Origin: Marinobacter mobilis
GTDB taxonomy: Bacteria; Pseudomonadota; Gammaproteobacteria; Pseudomonadales; Oleiphilaceae
Direction of reading: 5' to 3'
DNA length: 64,000 nucleotides
NCBI RefSeq assembly: GCF_900106945.1
Contig: NZ_FNNE01000001.1
Location: 434,001-498,000 of the forward strand
The notes below the pieces were generated by a model, which had not been told where the DNA came from, did no database searches, and was given only the letters and a program-made list of their open reading frames with translations. A program made the position numbers and the translations under genes. Shown piece by piece: positions 32,034-42,343 of this stretch. Position 1 is the first letter of the stretch. Every line of letters starts with the position of its first letter.

Positions 32034-33920
32034 TTACGATGCTTGTTGTTCGGTGTTTGTCCGGGTCGGGATCAGGTGCCGGCTCTGGGGAACAAAGGTC
32101 AGCGAGACTTCGACACCGCCGCTGGCAAGGTTGTTGATGCGGATCTTGCCGCCCAGGGTCCGTGCCCGGTCCTGCATGATGATCAGACCATAATGTTGGG
32201 GTGGCTGGTCGCCGTCAGGCAGTCCGACGCCATTGTCCCTGATCGCGACGCTGACCCTCGGGGAATCGAACTGGACGGCTACGTCCACCCGAGTCGCCCT
32301 GGCGTGTTTGACCGTGTTGGCCAACGCTTCGCGGACAATCTGCAGCACATGAATTTCTTCGTTGGCCGACAGAGTGCGCGGCGGCAGGTGGTAGTCGAGG
32401 TTAATCGGAGCTTCAAGGCGCTGGCTGAATTCCCCGATGGTCTCTCGCAACGCGGTACCCAGGTCCGGCGTATCCAGCTTGAGGCGAAAGGTGGTGAGCA
32501 GTTCCCGTAGCTGGCGGTAGGCGCTGTTAAGCCCGGTGCTCAGCTCATTGAGGATGTCCTCATGGAGGGCCTGATTGTCGCTGGTCAGTTCAACCCGGCG
32601 CAGGCGGGTCACCTGCATTTTGAGATACGACAGTGACTGGGCCAGTGAATCGTGCAGCTCCCGGGCGATGACTGCGCGCTCCTCAGCCAGGGTCAGTTGC
32701 TGCTGCTCGGTCATCTGGTTTTGCAGGAAAATGGCGGTGGCGAGCTGATCGCACAGGGTTTCCAGCAGGCGCCGAGACGTACTCGGCAGCCCCCGGCTTT
32801 TGCGATACCACACTTCCAGAGTGCCGAGCAGGGCATTGGCGGTCTGGATGGGCAGCAGCAGGCGACCGCCGTCCTGGCTGGTTGGCAGGCTTTCATAGGC
32901 CTTGGTGTCCACCAGGCAGGCGTTACAGTCATGGTCTTTGCAGTAATAGGGCCGTTCGAGGGTAGCGGTAGTCACGGCCTCGACCATTTCCGGGGCATTG
33001 CGATCGTGCAGGTAGAGCCGGATGGGGCCAATGTTGAGCAGTTCTTCCAGGCTCTGCAGCAGCGGAATAGCGCCGCCGCACAGGTCGTTGTTGGCGTAGA
33101 GGGAGCGACTGGCCTTGTGCAGCAGCTCAAGGGCGGCGTGACTTTTCTCGAGTTCCCGGGTTTTCTCGCTGGCTTCACTTTCCAGACTGCTGTAACTCAC
33201 CGCCAGCGCGCTGGTCATCTGGTCGAAGGCCTTGCCGAGCCGGCTCAGTTCGTCCCGCCCCTCCAGCCCAGCCCGCTGATCAAAATCCTTGCGGCCTACC
33301 GCATAGGCGACATCGAGCAACCGGCCCAGGGGCTTCACCACCCGGTTCTTGATATCAATCATCATCAGGAAAATCACCAGCGCGGCAAATACGAAGCTGA
33401 TGGTCTGGACCAGATTCATTAACCGTACTCGGGCCTCGGTGCGATCTTCCAGCTGTGTGACCAGGGTTTCAATGCTGGCCACCAGACGGCTGATTTCCGC
33501 TCGTAAACGGTTGGCACTCTGGGTGTCGGGTGGGGCCATCAGGGCCGGGCGAATGCTCTGCTGCCAGGACTCCGTGATCAGGTGATGTTGCTGTGCCAGC
33601 GGGTGATCGTCTGAATCTGGCAGGGCATCCACCAGGGCGTTGTGGCTAAGCCGTTCGCTGAAGTCGTCGATCCGGTGCTGGCGTTGTGATTCTGCCTGGC
33701 TGCCGGGGGTGTGCTGTTCCTCCAGCCAGTCGCTGAGCAGGACATAGCTTTGCATGCGCAGGGAGCCGGCGAGGTTGATGGCGGTGGCACTTCCCTGGAT
33801 GCTCGCCGAAATTGCCAAAGAGATGACAATGTTGACAAGAGCAACGATGCTGATCGACGCGACGACCGCACCCACCCGGTGTACCAGTGAATTGCCCAGC
33901 ATGGTGTTCCGCTTTTCCAT
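32034..33920 (-). CDS. narX: Nitrate sensor histidine kinase NarX
   Basis: About 628 residues. Helix 1, periplasmic sensor with the nitrate-binding P-box ([13 protein letters not shown]), helix 2 near residue 165, HAMP, a GAF-like central module with a Cys cluster ([13 protein letters not shown]), HisKA_3 H-box [16 protein letters not shown], and HATPase with DNGVGLPDG. Start: ATG 33920 has AGG 5 bases upstream; ATG 33950 is an alternative. Paired with narL. Divergent from a NarK-like gene across two NarL-type palindromes. Confidence 0.93.
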   Translation of the reverse strand: MEKRNTMLGNSLVHRVGAVVASISIVALVNIVISLAISASIQGSATAINLAGSLRMQSYVLLSDWLEEQHTPGSQAESQRQHRIDDFSERLSHNALVDALPDSDDHPLAQQHHLITESWQQSIRPALMAPPDTQSANRLRAEISRLVASIETLVTQLEDRTEARVRLMNLVQTISFVFAALVIFLMMIDIKNRVVKPLGRLLDVAYAVGRKDFDQRAGLEGRDELSRLGKAFDQMTSALAVSYSSLESEASEKTRELEKSHAALELLHKASRSLYANNDLCGGAIPLLQSLEELLNIGPIRLYLHDRNAPEMVEAVTTATLERPYYCKDHDCNACLVDTKAYESLPTSQDGGRLLLPIQTANALLGTLEVWYRKSRGLPSTSRRLLETLCDQLATAIFLQNQMTEQQQLTLAEERAVIARELHDSLAQSLSYLKMQVTRLRRVELTSDNQALHEDILNELSTGLNSAYRQLRELLTTFRLKLDTPDLGTALRETIGEFSQRLEAPINLDYHLPPRTLSANEEIHVLQIVREALANTVKHARATRVDVAVQFDSPRVSVAIRDNGVGLPDGDQPPQHYGLIIMQDRARTLGGKIRINNLASGGVEVSLTFVPQSRHLIPTRTNTEQQAS

Positions 33921-33978
33921 CTTTACCTGAGGGGGTCCTGAGTGAGCCATGATAATGCAACGAGTGGCATTTTCTGCA

Positions 33979-34016
33979 TACCCCCTCGGAGGTAGGCCGC
34001 TACCCCTGAAGGTACA
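33979..34016. promoter_or_regulatory. Two NarL-type 7-2-7 heptamer pairs
   Basis: TACCCCC-TC-GGAGGTA at 33979-33994 and TACCCCT-GA-AGGTACA at 34001-34016, both facing pairs with the 2-bp spacing favoured by NarL. They lie between divergent narX and the NarK-like gene. Confidence 0.65.
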
Positions 34017-34093
34017 TCCCCCAAAGACCTTTTGCCGTGTTCCGCTTCAAACTATCAAAATAGCAGGGCATTCTGGTTCTGGATACGTGAAGC

Positions 34094-35353
34094 ATGATTC
34101 CGCATCGTGGCCCGACGGTCGACCAGACCTCACTGACCATCGTTCTGCCCCTCACCCTGGCAGCGTTCTTCGTTGCATTTGCCTGCTGGACACTGTTTGC
34201 CGTGATCGGCGTTGATCTGCAAAGAATCTTCCAGTTGAGCAACACCCGTTACGCCCTGTTGATCGCAATGCCGGTACTGGCAGGCGGATTGCTGTCATTT
34301 CCCTTGGGACTGATGACTCAGCGCTTTGGCGGGCGGCGGGTGATTCTCGCTTGTCTGGTTGGGCTGGTGGTGGCGCTGGCACTTCTGAGCTGGGTGACCT
34401 CCTATACGGGGTTCCTGCTGGCTGGGGCCGGGTTGGGCATGGCCGGCGGGTTGTTCAGTGCCGGTTTGCATTATCTGGTGTCTTACCTCCCACCGGGCCG
34501 GGCTGGCTTGGTGTTCGGGGTGTTTGGCGTTGGGCTCGGCGGTGCCGGGTTTTCCTATCTGATTGTGCCAGCGGTGAGGGAAGCCTATTCCTGGGAGCTG
34601 GCGCCGCTGGCGTACCTGCTGGTGATTGTTCTGATAATCCTGCTGTTACTGGTGCTGACCGACCCGGAACCCCGGCCGTCGCAATCGCCGCAGCCTTCCC
34701 GCAGTGACGCAACGGCACAGCTGTGGATTACGCCCATGGCCTGCCGTTTCTCGCTTTATTTCGGATTCCTGTTCGGTGGCGTGGTGGCGCTGATGCTCTG
34801 GCTGCCGGGCTATCTGTCGGCGGTGTTTTCGCTGTCGCTGGATGACGGCGCCCGCTGGTCCCTGCTGTTTGCCCTTCCCATGGTGCTGTCTCAGGTGCCT
34901 GGGGGGATGGGGGCTGATCGTTTTGGTTCGGTGCTGGTGTTACGGATCGCGTTGTTCTCGGCGCTGGTGCTGCTGTTTCTGCTGTCGTATCCGGATACCA
35001 CCATGACGATTCATGGTGTCACGAGGGATATCCCGCTGCACCTGGCCCCGTCGCTGAGCGTGAGTGTGGTGTTGCTGGTGTTGCTGAGTGCCGCCATGGG
35101 GACCGGAATTGGCGCTGTGATGCGGCTGTTGTTTGAGCAGTTCCCAAAACACCTTGGCGGTGTTGGCGGAATGATGCTGGCCAGCGGCTGTATCTCGGCC
35201 TTTGCCCTGCCAATGATGTTTGGTATGGCCAATGACCTCGTTGGCATCCGCAGCTCAGTGTTCATGCTGTTGTTTGCCCTGTGCGGGATGACGGTGCTGA
35301 CGCTGGAGTCCGCGCACTATCGGCATTATCGCCCTCTCGACCGGGCGCTCTGA
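34094..35353 (+). CDS. MFS transporter, NarK/NasA-like (third nitrate/nitrite porter homolog)
   Basis: 419 residues, 12 hydrophobic helices. Family features: FACWTLFAVIGVDLQRIFQLSNTRYALLIAMP in the first helices, an MFS loop LGLMTQRFGGRRV, and GVGGMMLASGCISAFALPM in the eleventh helix, reminiscent of the nitrate signature. Unlike NarK1 and NarK2 downstream, it sits between narXL and narGHJI. NarL-type sites lie upstream. Probably nitrate or nitrite transport; direction not inferable. Confidence 0.78.
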   Translation: MIPHRGPTVDQTSLTIVLPLTLAAFFVAFACWTLFAVIGVDLQRIFQLSNTRYALLIAMPVLAGGLLSFPLGLMTQRFGGRRVILACLVGLVVALALLSWVTSYTGFLLAGAGLGMAGGLFSAGLHYLVSYLPPGRAGLVFGVFGVGLGGAGFSYLIVPAVREAYSWELAPLAYLLVIVLIILLLLVLTDPEPRPSQSPQPSRSDATAQLWITPMACRFSLYFGFLFGGVVALMLWLPGYLSAVFSLSLDDGARWSLLFALPMVLSQVPGGMGADRFGSVLVLRIALFSALVLLFLLSYPDTTMTIHGVTRDIPLHLAPSLSVSVVLLVLLSAAMGTGIGAVMRLLFEQFPKHLGGVGGMMLASGCISAFALPMMFGMANDLVGIRSSVFMLLFALCGMTVLTLESAHYRHYRPLDRAL

Positions 35354-35386
35354 GGCCGGTCTTTCCCAAAGGTCTGACACCCCGCC

Positions 35387-35402
35387 TACCCCTATCGGGA
35401 TA
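35387..35402 (+). promoter_or_regulatory. NarL-type 7-2-7 pair before narG
   Basis: TACCCCT-AT-CGGGATA, 130 bp before the narG start; a further single heptamer (GGGGTAA) lies at 35418-35424. I found no FNR box in this gap. Confidence 0.6.
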
Positions 35403-35531
35403 GAACCCGGGTCTCTCGGGGTAACCACGCAGATTTCAGCGTCAGGCTCTCTCACAATGGAACCAAATGGAACTGGCGACAATGGTGTCGTCGGCACCAG
35501 CAGTCCGACCCGCAGTGTCTGGAGAGAGACC

Positions 35532-38500
35532 ATGAGTCACTTGATCGATAAGCTGAATTATTTCAGGAAGAAGCGCGAGCCGTTTGCCGATGATCACGGC
35601 GAAACCCACGACGTCAGTCGGGACTGGGAAGACGGTTACCGCAAGCGTTGGCAGCATGACAAAATCGTGCGTTCCACCCACGGTGTGAACTGCACTGGCT
35701 CCTGCAGCTGGAAGATATACGTCAAGAACGGTCTGGTGACCTGGGAAACCCAGCAGACCGACTACCCCCGTACCCGTCCGGACCTGCCGAACCATGAGCC
35801 CCGGGGTTGCCCCCGCGGTGCCAGTTATTCCTGGTACATGTACAGCGCCAACCGTCTGAAGTACCCACTGGCCCGTAAACACCTGCTCAAGCTGTGGCGT
35901 GCGGCGAAGGCCGAGCACAGCGACCCGGTCACCGCCTGGATCTCCATCGTGGAGGATCCCGCCAAGAGCGCGGAATACAAGACCCGCCGGGGCATGGGCG
36001 GTTTTGTCCGCTCCAGTTGGGACGAGCTCAATGAGCTGATCGCTGCCGCCAACGTGTATACCGCCAGGAAATTCGGACCGGACCGGATCATCGGGTTCTC
36101 CCCGATCCCGGCCATGTCGATGGTGTCCTACGCCGCCGGTAGCCGTTACCTGTCGATGATCGGTGGCGTCTGCATGAGCTTCTATGACTGGTACTGCGAT
36201 CTGCCGCCGGCTTCACCGCAAACCTGGGGGGAGCAGACCGATGTGCCGGAGTCCGCTGACTGGTACAACTCGGGCTACATCATTGCCTGGGGCTCGAACG
36301 TGCCGCAGACCCGTACCCCGGATGCCCACTTCTTCACCGAGGTGCGCTACAAGGGCACCAAGACCGTGGCCATCACGCCGGACTACGCGGAAGTCTCCAA
36401 GTTGTCCGATGAATGGCTCAACCCCAAGCAGGGGACCGACGCTGCCCTGGGCATGGCCATGGGTCACGTCATCCTGAAAGAGTTCCACATCGATAACCCG
36501 AGCCCGTACTTCACCGACTATGTCCGACGCTACACCGACATGCCTTACCTGGTGATGCTCGATAAAGCCGAGGATGGCCGCTACGTTCCGGGCCGTTTCC
36601 TCCGTGCCAGCGACCTGGTGGATGGCCTGGGAGAGGACAACAATCCCGAGTGGAAGACCATCGCGATCAGTGAAGACAGCGACGATCTGATTGCTCCCAA
36701 CGGCTCCATAGGTTACCGCTGGGGTGAGAAGGGCAAGTGGAACCTGAAACAGACCGCTGCCAGCAAGGACGTCAAACTGCGGCTGTCTCTGGTAGAGCAC
36801 CACGACGATGTGGTGGATGTGGCCTTTCCGTACTTCGGCGGTATTGAGCACGAGCATTTCAATCACGTCAAAATCAGCGACACTCTGACCCACAAGCTGG
36901 GCAGCCGTACGGTGAGCCTGGCCAATGGCGAACAGGCTCGGGTGGTCACGGTGTTCGACCTGATGGTGGCCAACTACGGCATCAGCCGTGGTCTCGGCGA
37001 TGACGACGGTGCGAGTGGCTATGATGAGGTCAAGCCCTACACTCCGGCCTGGCAGGAGCAAATCACCGGGGTACCCGCCGAAAAAGTCATTCGCATTGCT
37101 CGCGAGTTCGCCGACAACGCCGACAAGACCCGCGGCAAATCCATGGTGATCGTTGGTGCCGGTATGAACCACTGGTACCACATGGACATGAACTACCGTG
37201 GTCTGATCAACATGCTGATCCTCTGTGGCTGCATCGGCCAGAGCGGTGGCGGCTGGGCCCACTATGTTGGCCAGGAGAAGCTGCGCCCGCAGACCGGCTG
37301 GCAGCCGCTGGCGTTCGGTCTCGACTGGCAGCGCCCGCCCCGGCACATGAACTCCACCTCGTTCTTCTACGCGCATTCCGGCCAGTGGCGTTACGAAAAG
37401 GTGGGGGTGGATGAGATCCTGTCACCGCTGGCGGACAAGTCGAAATTCTCCGGTAGCCTGATCGACTACAACGTTCGCGCTGAGCGCATGGGCTGGCTGC
37501 CATCGGCGCCCCAGCTAAACCGTAACCCGCTGACCATCGCCGCTGAGGCAGAGCGCGCCGGCATGGCAGTACCGGACTACGTTGCTCAATCCCTCAAGGA
37601 CGGCAGCCTGGCGTTTGCCAGCGAAGACCCCGACGGCGAGCAGAACCATCCCCGCAACCTGTTCGTCTGGCGCTCCAACCTTCTGGGCTCCTCCGGCAAG
37701 GGCCACGAGTACATGCTCAAGTACTTGCTGGGCACCACCAATGGCTTGCAGGGCAAGGACCTGGGCCAGGAAGGGGGCGCCAAGCCACAGGAGGTCAAAT
37801 GGCACGATGAGGCCAAGCAGGGCAAGCTCGATCTGCTGGTGACCCTGGATTTCCGCATGTCCACCACCTGCCTGTACTCCGACATAGTGCTGCCGACGGC
37901 CACCTGGTATGAGAAGAACGACCTCAATACCTCGGACATGCACCCGTTCATTCACCCGCTCACTGCGGCGACCGATCCGGCCTGGGAGGCCCGCAGCGAC
38001 TGGGAAATCTACAAGGGCATCGCAAAGGCCTTCTCCAAGGCGGCCGAAGGCCACCTTGGTGTGGAAAAGGACGTGGTCACCCTGCCGCTGTTGCATGACG
38101 CGCCAGCGGAGCTGGGCCAGCCATTCGATGTGAAAGACTGGAAGAAAGGCGAGTGCGAGCTGATTCCAGGCAAGACGGCGCCGAACTTCATCACCGTGGA
38201 GCGGGACTACCCCAACACCTACGCCCGTTTCACCTCCCTCGGCCCGCTGATGGAAAAACTGGGTAATGGCGGCAAGGGCATCAGCTGGAACACCCAGAAG
38301 GAAGTGGATTTCCTCGGCGATCTCAACCATCGCCACAGCGAAGGTGCCAACGCCGGTCTGGCCAAAATTGAATCGGCCATTGATGCCGCTGAGGTGATCC
38401 TCTCACTGGCGCCAGAAACCAACGGTCAGGTGGCGGTCAAGGCCTGGAAGGCACTGTCTGATATCACCGGTCTGGATCACACCCATCTGGCCACCAATAA

Positions 38501-39275
38501 GGAAGAGGAAAAAATCCGCTTCCGCGACATCGTGGCGCAACCGCGCAAGATCATCTCCAGCCCGACCTGGTCTGGTCTGGAAGATGAACACGTGTCGTAC
38601 AACGCCGGTTACACCAACGTCCACGAGCTGATTCCCTGGCGCACCCTCACCGGACGTCAGCAGTTCTACCAGGATCACGAATGGATGCGGGCGTTTGGTG
38701 AGAGCCTGCTGGTGTACCGTCCTCCCATCAACACCAAGGCGGCGGCCCCGATGATGGGCAAGCACTCCAATGGCAATCCGGAGAAGGCGCTGAACTGGAT
38801 CACACCGCACCAGAAGTGGGGTATTCACAGTACCTACAGCGACAACCTGCTGATGTTGACCCTGTCCCGCGGTGGTCCGATTGTCTGGCTCAGTGAAGAC
38901 GATGCCCGTGACATTGGTGTTGAAGACAACGACTGGATTGAGCTGTTCAACAGCAACGGTGCCATCGCGGCCCGGGCCGTGGTGAGCCAGCGGGTAATGC
39001 CCGGCATGGTGATGATGTACCACGCCCAGGAGCGGATCGTGAATGTCCCCGGCTCCGAGGTCACGGGTACTCGTGGCGGTATCCATAACTCGGTCACCCG
39101 GGTGTGCCCGAAACCGACCCACATGATCGGTGGTTATGCCCAGTATTCGTACGGCTTCAACTACTACGGCACGGTCGGATCCAACCGCGACGAGTTCGTG
39201 GTCGTGCGCAAGATGCACCGGGTGGACTGGCTCGATGGCGAAGGCAACGATGATGTACAGGAGGCAGTGAAATGA
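35532..39275 (+). CDS. narG: Respiratory nitrate reductase alpha subunit NarG
   Basis: 1247 residues, same length as E. coli NarG. Binds bis-MGD molybdenum and cluster FS0: His50, Cys54 and Cys58 in STHGVNCTGSCSW match the E. coli ligands. Molybdenum ligand Asp lies in YNSGYIIAWGSNVPQTRTPDAHFFTE. No Tat signal, as expected for the cytoplasm-facing enzyme. ATG 35532 follows GGAGAG; an in-frame ATG at 35457 lacks a site. First gene of narGHJI and overlaps narH by 4 bp. Reduces nitrate to nitrite with electrons from quinol. Confidence 0.97.
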   Translation: MSHLIDKLNYFRKKREPFADDHGETHDVSRDWEDGYRKRWQHDKIVRSTHGVNCTGSCSWKIYVKNGLVTWETQQTDYPRTRPDLPNHEPRGCPRGASYSWYMYSANRLKYPLARKHLLKLWRAAKAEHSDPVTAWISIVEDPAKSAEYKTRRGMGGFVRSSWDELNELIAAANVYTARKFGPDRIIGFSPIPAMSMVSYAAGSRYLSMIGGVCMSFYDWYCDLPPASPQTWGEQTDVPESADWYNSGYIIAWGSNVPQTRTPDAHFFTEVRYKGTKTVAITPDYAEVSKLSDEWLNPKQGTDAALGMAMGHVILKEFHIDNPSPYFTDYVRRYTDMPYLVMLDKAEDGRYVPGRFLRASDLVDGLGEDNNPEWKTIAISEDSDDLIAPNGSIGYRWGEKGKWNLKQTAASKDVKLRLSLVEHHDDVVDVAFPYFGGIEHEHFNHVKISDTLTHKLGSRTVSLANGEQARVVTVFDLMVANYGISRGLGDDDGASGYDEVKPYTPAWQEQITGVPAEKVIRIAREFADNADKTRGKSMVIVGAGMNHWYHMDMNYRGLINMLILCGCIGQSGGGWAHYVGQEKLRPQTGWQPLAFGLDWQRPPRHMNSTSFFYAHSGQWRYEKVGVDEILSPLADKSKFSGSLIDYNVRAERMGWLPSAPQLNRNPLTIAAEAERAGMAVPDYVAQSLKDGSLAFASEDPDGEQNHPRNLFVWRSNLLGSSGKGHEYMLKYLLGTTNGLQGKDLGQEGGAKPQEVKWHDEAKQGKLDLLVTLDFRMSTTCLYSDIVLPTATWYEKNDLNTSDMHPFIHPLTAATDPAWEARSDWEIYKGIAKAFSKAAEGHLGVEKDVVTLPLLHDAPAELGQPFDVKDWKKGECELIPGKTAPNFITVERDYPNTYARFTSLGPLMEKLGNGGKGISWNTQKEVDFLGDLNHRHSEGANAGLAKIESAIDAAEVILSLAPETNGQVAVKAWKALSDITGLDHTHLATNKEEEKIRFRDIVAQPRKIISSPTWSGLEDEHVSYNAGYTNVHELIPWRTLTGRQQFYQDHEWMRAFGESLLVYRPPINTKAAAPMMGKHSNGNPEKALNWITPHQKWGIHSTYSDNLLMLTLSRGGPIVWLSEDDARDIGVEDNDWIELFNSNGAIAARAVVSQRVMPGMVMMYHAQERIVNVPGSEVTGTRGGIHNSVTRVCPKPTHMIGGYAQYSYGFNYYGTVGSNRDEFVVVRKMHRVDWLDGEGNDDVQEAVK

Positions 39276-40831
39276 AGATCCGTTCCCAAGTTGGCATGGT
39301 GCTGAACCTCGACAAGTGCATCGGTTGTCACACCTGCTCGGTCACCTGCAAGAACGTCTGGACGAGCCGTGAAGGCATGGAGTATGCCTGGTTCAACAAC
39401 GTCGAAACCAAGCCCGGCATCGGGTACCCCAAGGAATGGGAAAATCAGGATAAGTGGAAAGGCGGCTGGCTGCGAGACAGCAACGGCCGTATCCGCCCCC
39501 GTATCGGCGGCAAGTTCCGGGTGTTGGCAAACATCTTTGCCAACCCTGACCTGCCCCAGATCGACGACTATTACGAGCCGTTTGATTTCGATTACCAGCA
39601 TCTGCACACCGCCGGTGACAGCAAGCATCAGCCGGTTGCCCGACCCCGTTCGCTGATTTCCGGCGAGCGCATGAAAAAAGTGGAGTGGGGCCCGAACTGG
39701 GAGGAAATCCTCGGTACTGAGTTCGCCAAGCGCCGCAAGGACAAGAACTTCGATCAGGTCCAGGCCGACATCTATGGCCAGTTCGAGAACACCTTCATGA
39801 TGTACCTGCCGCGACTGTGCGAGCACTGTCTCAACCCGGCCTGTGTGGCCAGCTGCCCCAGTGGCGCCATATACAAGCGGGAGGAGGACGGCATCGTCCT
39901 GATCGACCAGGACAAGTGCCGGGGCTGGCGGATGTGTGTGTCGGGCTGTCCGTACAAGAAGATCTACTTCAACTGGAAAACCGGCAAATCCGAGAAGTGC
40001 ATTTTCTGCTACCCGCGCATTGAGGCCGGCATGCCCACCGTGTGCTCCGAGACCTGCGTTGGTCGTATCCGTTATCTGGGCGTGCTGCTCTACGACGCTG
40101 ACCGTATCGAGGAAGTGGCCAGCGCCCCTGGTGAGCAGGACCTGTACGAGAAGCAGCTGGAGATCTTCCTCGATCCGTTCGATCCCAAAGTGATCGAGCA
40201 GGCGAAGTTAGATGGCATTCCGGACAACGTCATCCAGGCTGCCCAGCAGAGCCCGGTCTACAAGATGGCCGTGGACTGGAAGCTGGCGCTGCCGCTGCAC
40301 CCGGAATACCGCACCCTGCCCATGGTCTGGTACGTGCCGCCACTGTCGCCGATCCAGTCTGCGGCGGAAGCTGGCAAAGTCGAGTTCGAGGGCATACTGC
40401 CGAAGATCGAAAGCTTGCGGATACCGGTGAAGTATCTGGCCAATCTGCTCACCGCTGGTGATGAAAAACCGGTGGTCACCGCCCTGAAACGCATCCTCGC
40501 CATGCGCCTCTACAAACGGGCGGAAACGGTCGAAGGCAGGGAAGACCTGCGACCTCTGGAGGAGGCCGGGTTGAGTAAGGCCCAGGCCGATGAGATGTAC
40601 CGCTACCTGGCCATTGCCAACTACGAGGACCGCTTTGTGATTCCGACCAGTCACCGTGAATTGGCCCGTGAGGCCTTCCCTGAACGGAATGGCTGTGGCT
40701 TCAGCTTCGGCGATGGCTGTCAGGGTGGCGACAGCGAGTTCAGCCTGTTTGGTGGCAAAAAACAGACCACCACCATGGTGCAGCAGCTGACCACCGTGAA
40801 ACAGGTTGACCCACGCCAGCTTCAGGACTGA
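39272..40831 (+). CDS. narH: Respiratory nitrate reductase beta subunit NarH
   Basis: 519 residues. Four iron-sulfur clusters from Cys groups CIGCHTCSVTC, CEHCLNPACVASC, CRGWRMCVSGC and CIFCYPRIEAGMPTVCSETC; the Trp in the third group (C-R-G-W) makes the 3Fe-4S cluster, as in E. coli. Carries electrons from NarI to NarG. Overlaps narG (ATGA) and leads narJ by 11 bp. Confidence 0.97.
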   Translation: MKIRSQVGMVLNLDKCIGCHTCSVTCKNVWTSREGMEYAWFNNVETKPGIGYPKEWENQDKWKGGWLRDSNGRIRPRIGGKFRVLANIFANPDLPQIDDYYEPFDFDYQHLHTAGDSKHQPVARPRSLISGERMKKVEWGPNWEEILGTEFAKRRKDKNFDQVQADIYGQFENTFMMYLPRLCEHCLNPACVASCPSGAIYKREEDGIVLIDQDKCRGWRMCVSGCPYKKIYFNWKTGKSEKCIFCYPRIEAGMPTVCSETCVGRIRYLGVLLYDADRIEEVASAPGEQDLYEKQLEIFLDPFDPKVIEQAKLDGIPDNVIQAAQQSPVYKMAVDWKLALPLHPEYRTLPMVWYVPPLSPIQSAAEAGKVEFEGILPKIESLRIPVKYLANLLTAGDEKPVVTALKRILAMRLYKRAETVEGREDLRPLEEAGLSKAQADEMYRYLAIANYEDRFVIPTSHRELAREAFPERNGCGFSFGDGCQGGDSEFSLFGGKKQTTTMVQQLTTVKQVDPRQLQD

Positions 40832-40842
40832 GGAGAATCAGT

Positions 40843-41583
40843 ATGAACCTATTGCGAGTGATTGCCCGGCTGCTGGATTACCCCACGGCCGGTCTGCAGG
40901 CGGCCCGGGATGAGCTGACCTCAGCGGTCCTGGAGGACGGCTTACTGAAGACACACCAGAAGCAGGCACTGCTGAGTTGTATCGAGGGGCTGTGTGGCGG
41001 TGACCTGATGGATCTTCAGGAAGCCTACGTGGAAACCTTTGACCGTGGACGGGCCCTGTCGTTGCTGTTGTTCGAGCATGTCCATGGGGAATCCCGCGAC
41101 CGTGGCCAGGCCATGGTGGATTTGCTGGCCCAGTACGAGGCCGCAGGTCTGGAACTGGATGCCCGGGAATTGCCGGACTACCTGCCGCTGTTTCTGGAAT
41201 TCCTGTCCACCCGTCCGGTTACGGATATCCAGAGCTGGCTGGAAGACATCCACCACATCCTGGGATTGCTGGCGGAGCGGCTGTACCAGCGTGAAAGCCA
41301 GTACCACCTGCTGTTTGATGCCCTGCTGCAAGTAGCCGGTCGCGAGCCGGACCGGCAGGAACTGGCGGCGCTGGTGGCCGCCGAGGCCCGGGACGACACG
41401 CCCGAAGCCCTGGACCGGGTGTGGGAGGAGGAAATGGTGAAATTTGTGGATGACCAGGGCAGTTCCTGCGGGGATCAGGGCGCGGTCGGCCAGCGCCGCC
41501 GTGAACTGGAGCAGGTCCAGACCATCCATCTCAGTGACCAACTGCTGTCCGGTGCCCAGGTGGCGCGGACAGGGCAAGCCTGA
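40843..41583 (+). CDS. narJ: Nitrate reductase assembly chaperone NarJ
   Basis: 246 residues, TorD/NarJ family. Helical; typical LLDYPTAGLQ near the N-terminus, YVETFDRGRALSLLLFEHVHGESRDRGQAMVDLL, and DYLPLFLEFLS. Holds apo-NarG for cofactor loading and is not part of the mature enzyme. AGGAG precedes the ATG. Confidence 0.95.
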   Translation: MNLLRVIARLLDYPTAGLQAARDELTSAVLEDGLLKTHQKQALLSCIEGLCGGDLMDLQEAYVETFDRGRALSLLLFEHVHGESRDRGQAMVDLLAQYEAAGLELDARELPDYLPLFLEFLSTRPVTDIQSWLEDIHHILGLLAERLYQRESQYHLLFDALLQVAGREPDRQELAALVAAEARDDTPEALDRVWEEEMVKFVDDQGSSCGDQGAVGQRRRELEQVQTIHLSDQLLSGAQVARTGQA

Positions 41584-41602
41584 CGGCAGAGGAGGGAATT
41601 CG

Positions 41603-42280
41603 ATGTCTTATCTCAATACACTGGTTTTCGGGATTTACCCCTACATCGCCCTGGCCGTGCTCTTCATCGGCAGCTGGGTGCGTTATGACCATGGCCAGTT
41701 CACCTGGAAGGCGGGCTCCAGCCAGATGCTGCGCAAGAAGAACATGGCGCTGGCCAGCGGTCTGTTCCATGCAGGCATATTGGTGGTGTTCTTCGGGCAT
41801 TTTGTTGGCCTGCTGACGCCGCATTGGGTCTATGAACCGTTCATCACCCCCGGCCAGAAGCAGGTGATGGCCATCGTGGTAGGGGGCATTGCCGGCGCGG
41901 CCTGTCTGGTCGGCGCGCTGATGCTGATGATCCGGCGCTTCACGGACCCACGGGTGCGGGCGAGCAGCTCCGGTGCTGACAACATGATCATCGTGCTGTT
42001 GACCGCCCAGGTGGCTCTGGGGCTGATGACCATTTACCCGACCCTGGGGCACCTGGACGGCGGCACCATGCTCAAGTTCTCGGCCTGGGCGCAGGGCATC
42101 CTGACCTTCCAGGGTGGCGCGGCGGCTTACATCGCCGATGTGCACTGGATCTACAAACTGCACATTTTCCTGGGCCTGACCATCTTTGTGGTGTTCCCGT
42201 TCACTCGCCTGGTTCACATGTTCAGTGCGCCGCTGGAGTATCTGACCCGGCGCTACCAGATTGTGCGCAAACGGGCGTAA
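41603..42280 (+). CDS. narI: Respiratory nitrate reductase gamma subunit NarI
   Basis: 225 residues, five membrane helices, cytochrome b subunit that oxidises quinol. Heme-ligand His residues lie in FHAGILVVFFGHFVGL and in the C-terminal part (HWIYKLHIFLGLTIF, RLVHMF). ATG 41603 has GGAGG upstream and begins MSYLNTLVFGIYPYIA, the conserved NarI opening. Ends the core operon; a PPIase gene follows. Confidence 0.96.
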   Translation: MSYLNTLVFGIYPYIALAVLFIGSWVRYDHGQFTWKAGSSQMLRKKNMALASGLFHAGILVVFFGHFVGLLTPHWVYEPFITPGQKQVMAIVVGGIAGAACLVGALMLMIRRFTDPRVRASSSGADNMIIVLLTAQVALGLMTIYPTLGHLDGGTMLKFSAWAQGILTFQGGAAAYIADVHWIYKLHIFLGLTIFVVFPFTRLVHMFSAPLEYLTRRYQIVRKRA

Positions 42281-42290
42281 TCCGCAGCCA

Positions 42291-42319
42291 GTGGGGGCAG
42301 GCCTGAACCCTGTCCCCAC
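42291..42319. repeat. GGGGACAG-type palindrome, copy 2
   Basis: 11-bp arms (42291-42301, 42309-42319) with one G:T wobble, between narI and the PPIase gene. Related to 3242-3268 and 58261-58286. Confidence 0.55.
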
Positions 42320-42343
42320 GACATCAGATTTGGAGAACTAGTC

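Noticed and set aside
34036-34052. FNR box before the NarK-like gene
   Set aside because: CTTCA-AACT-ATCAA keeps only one good half-site.
35825-39218. Several long minus-strand frames under narG
   Set aside because: Shadows of a 1247-codon gene identified with certainty.
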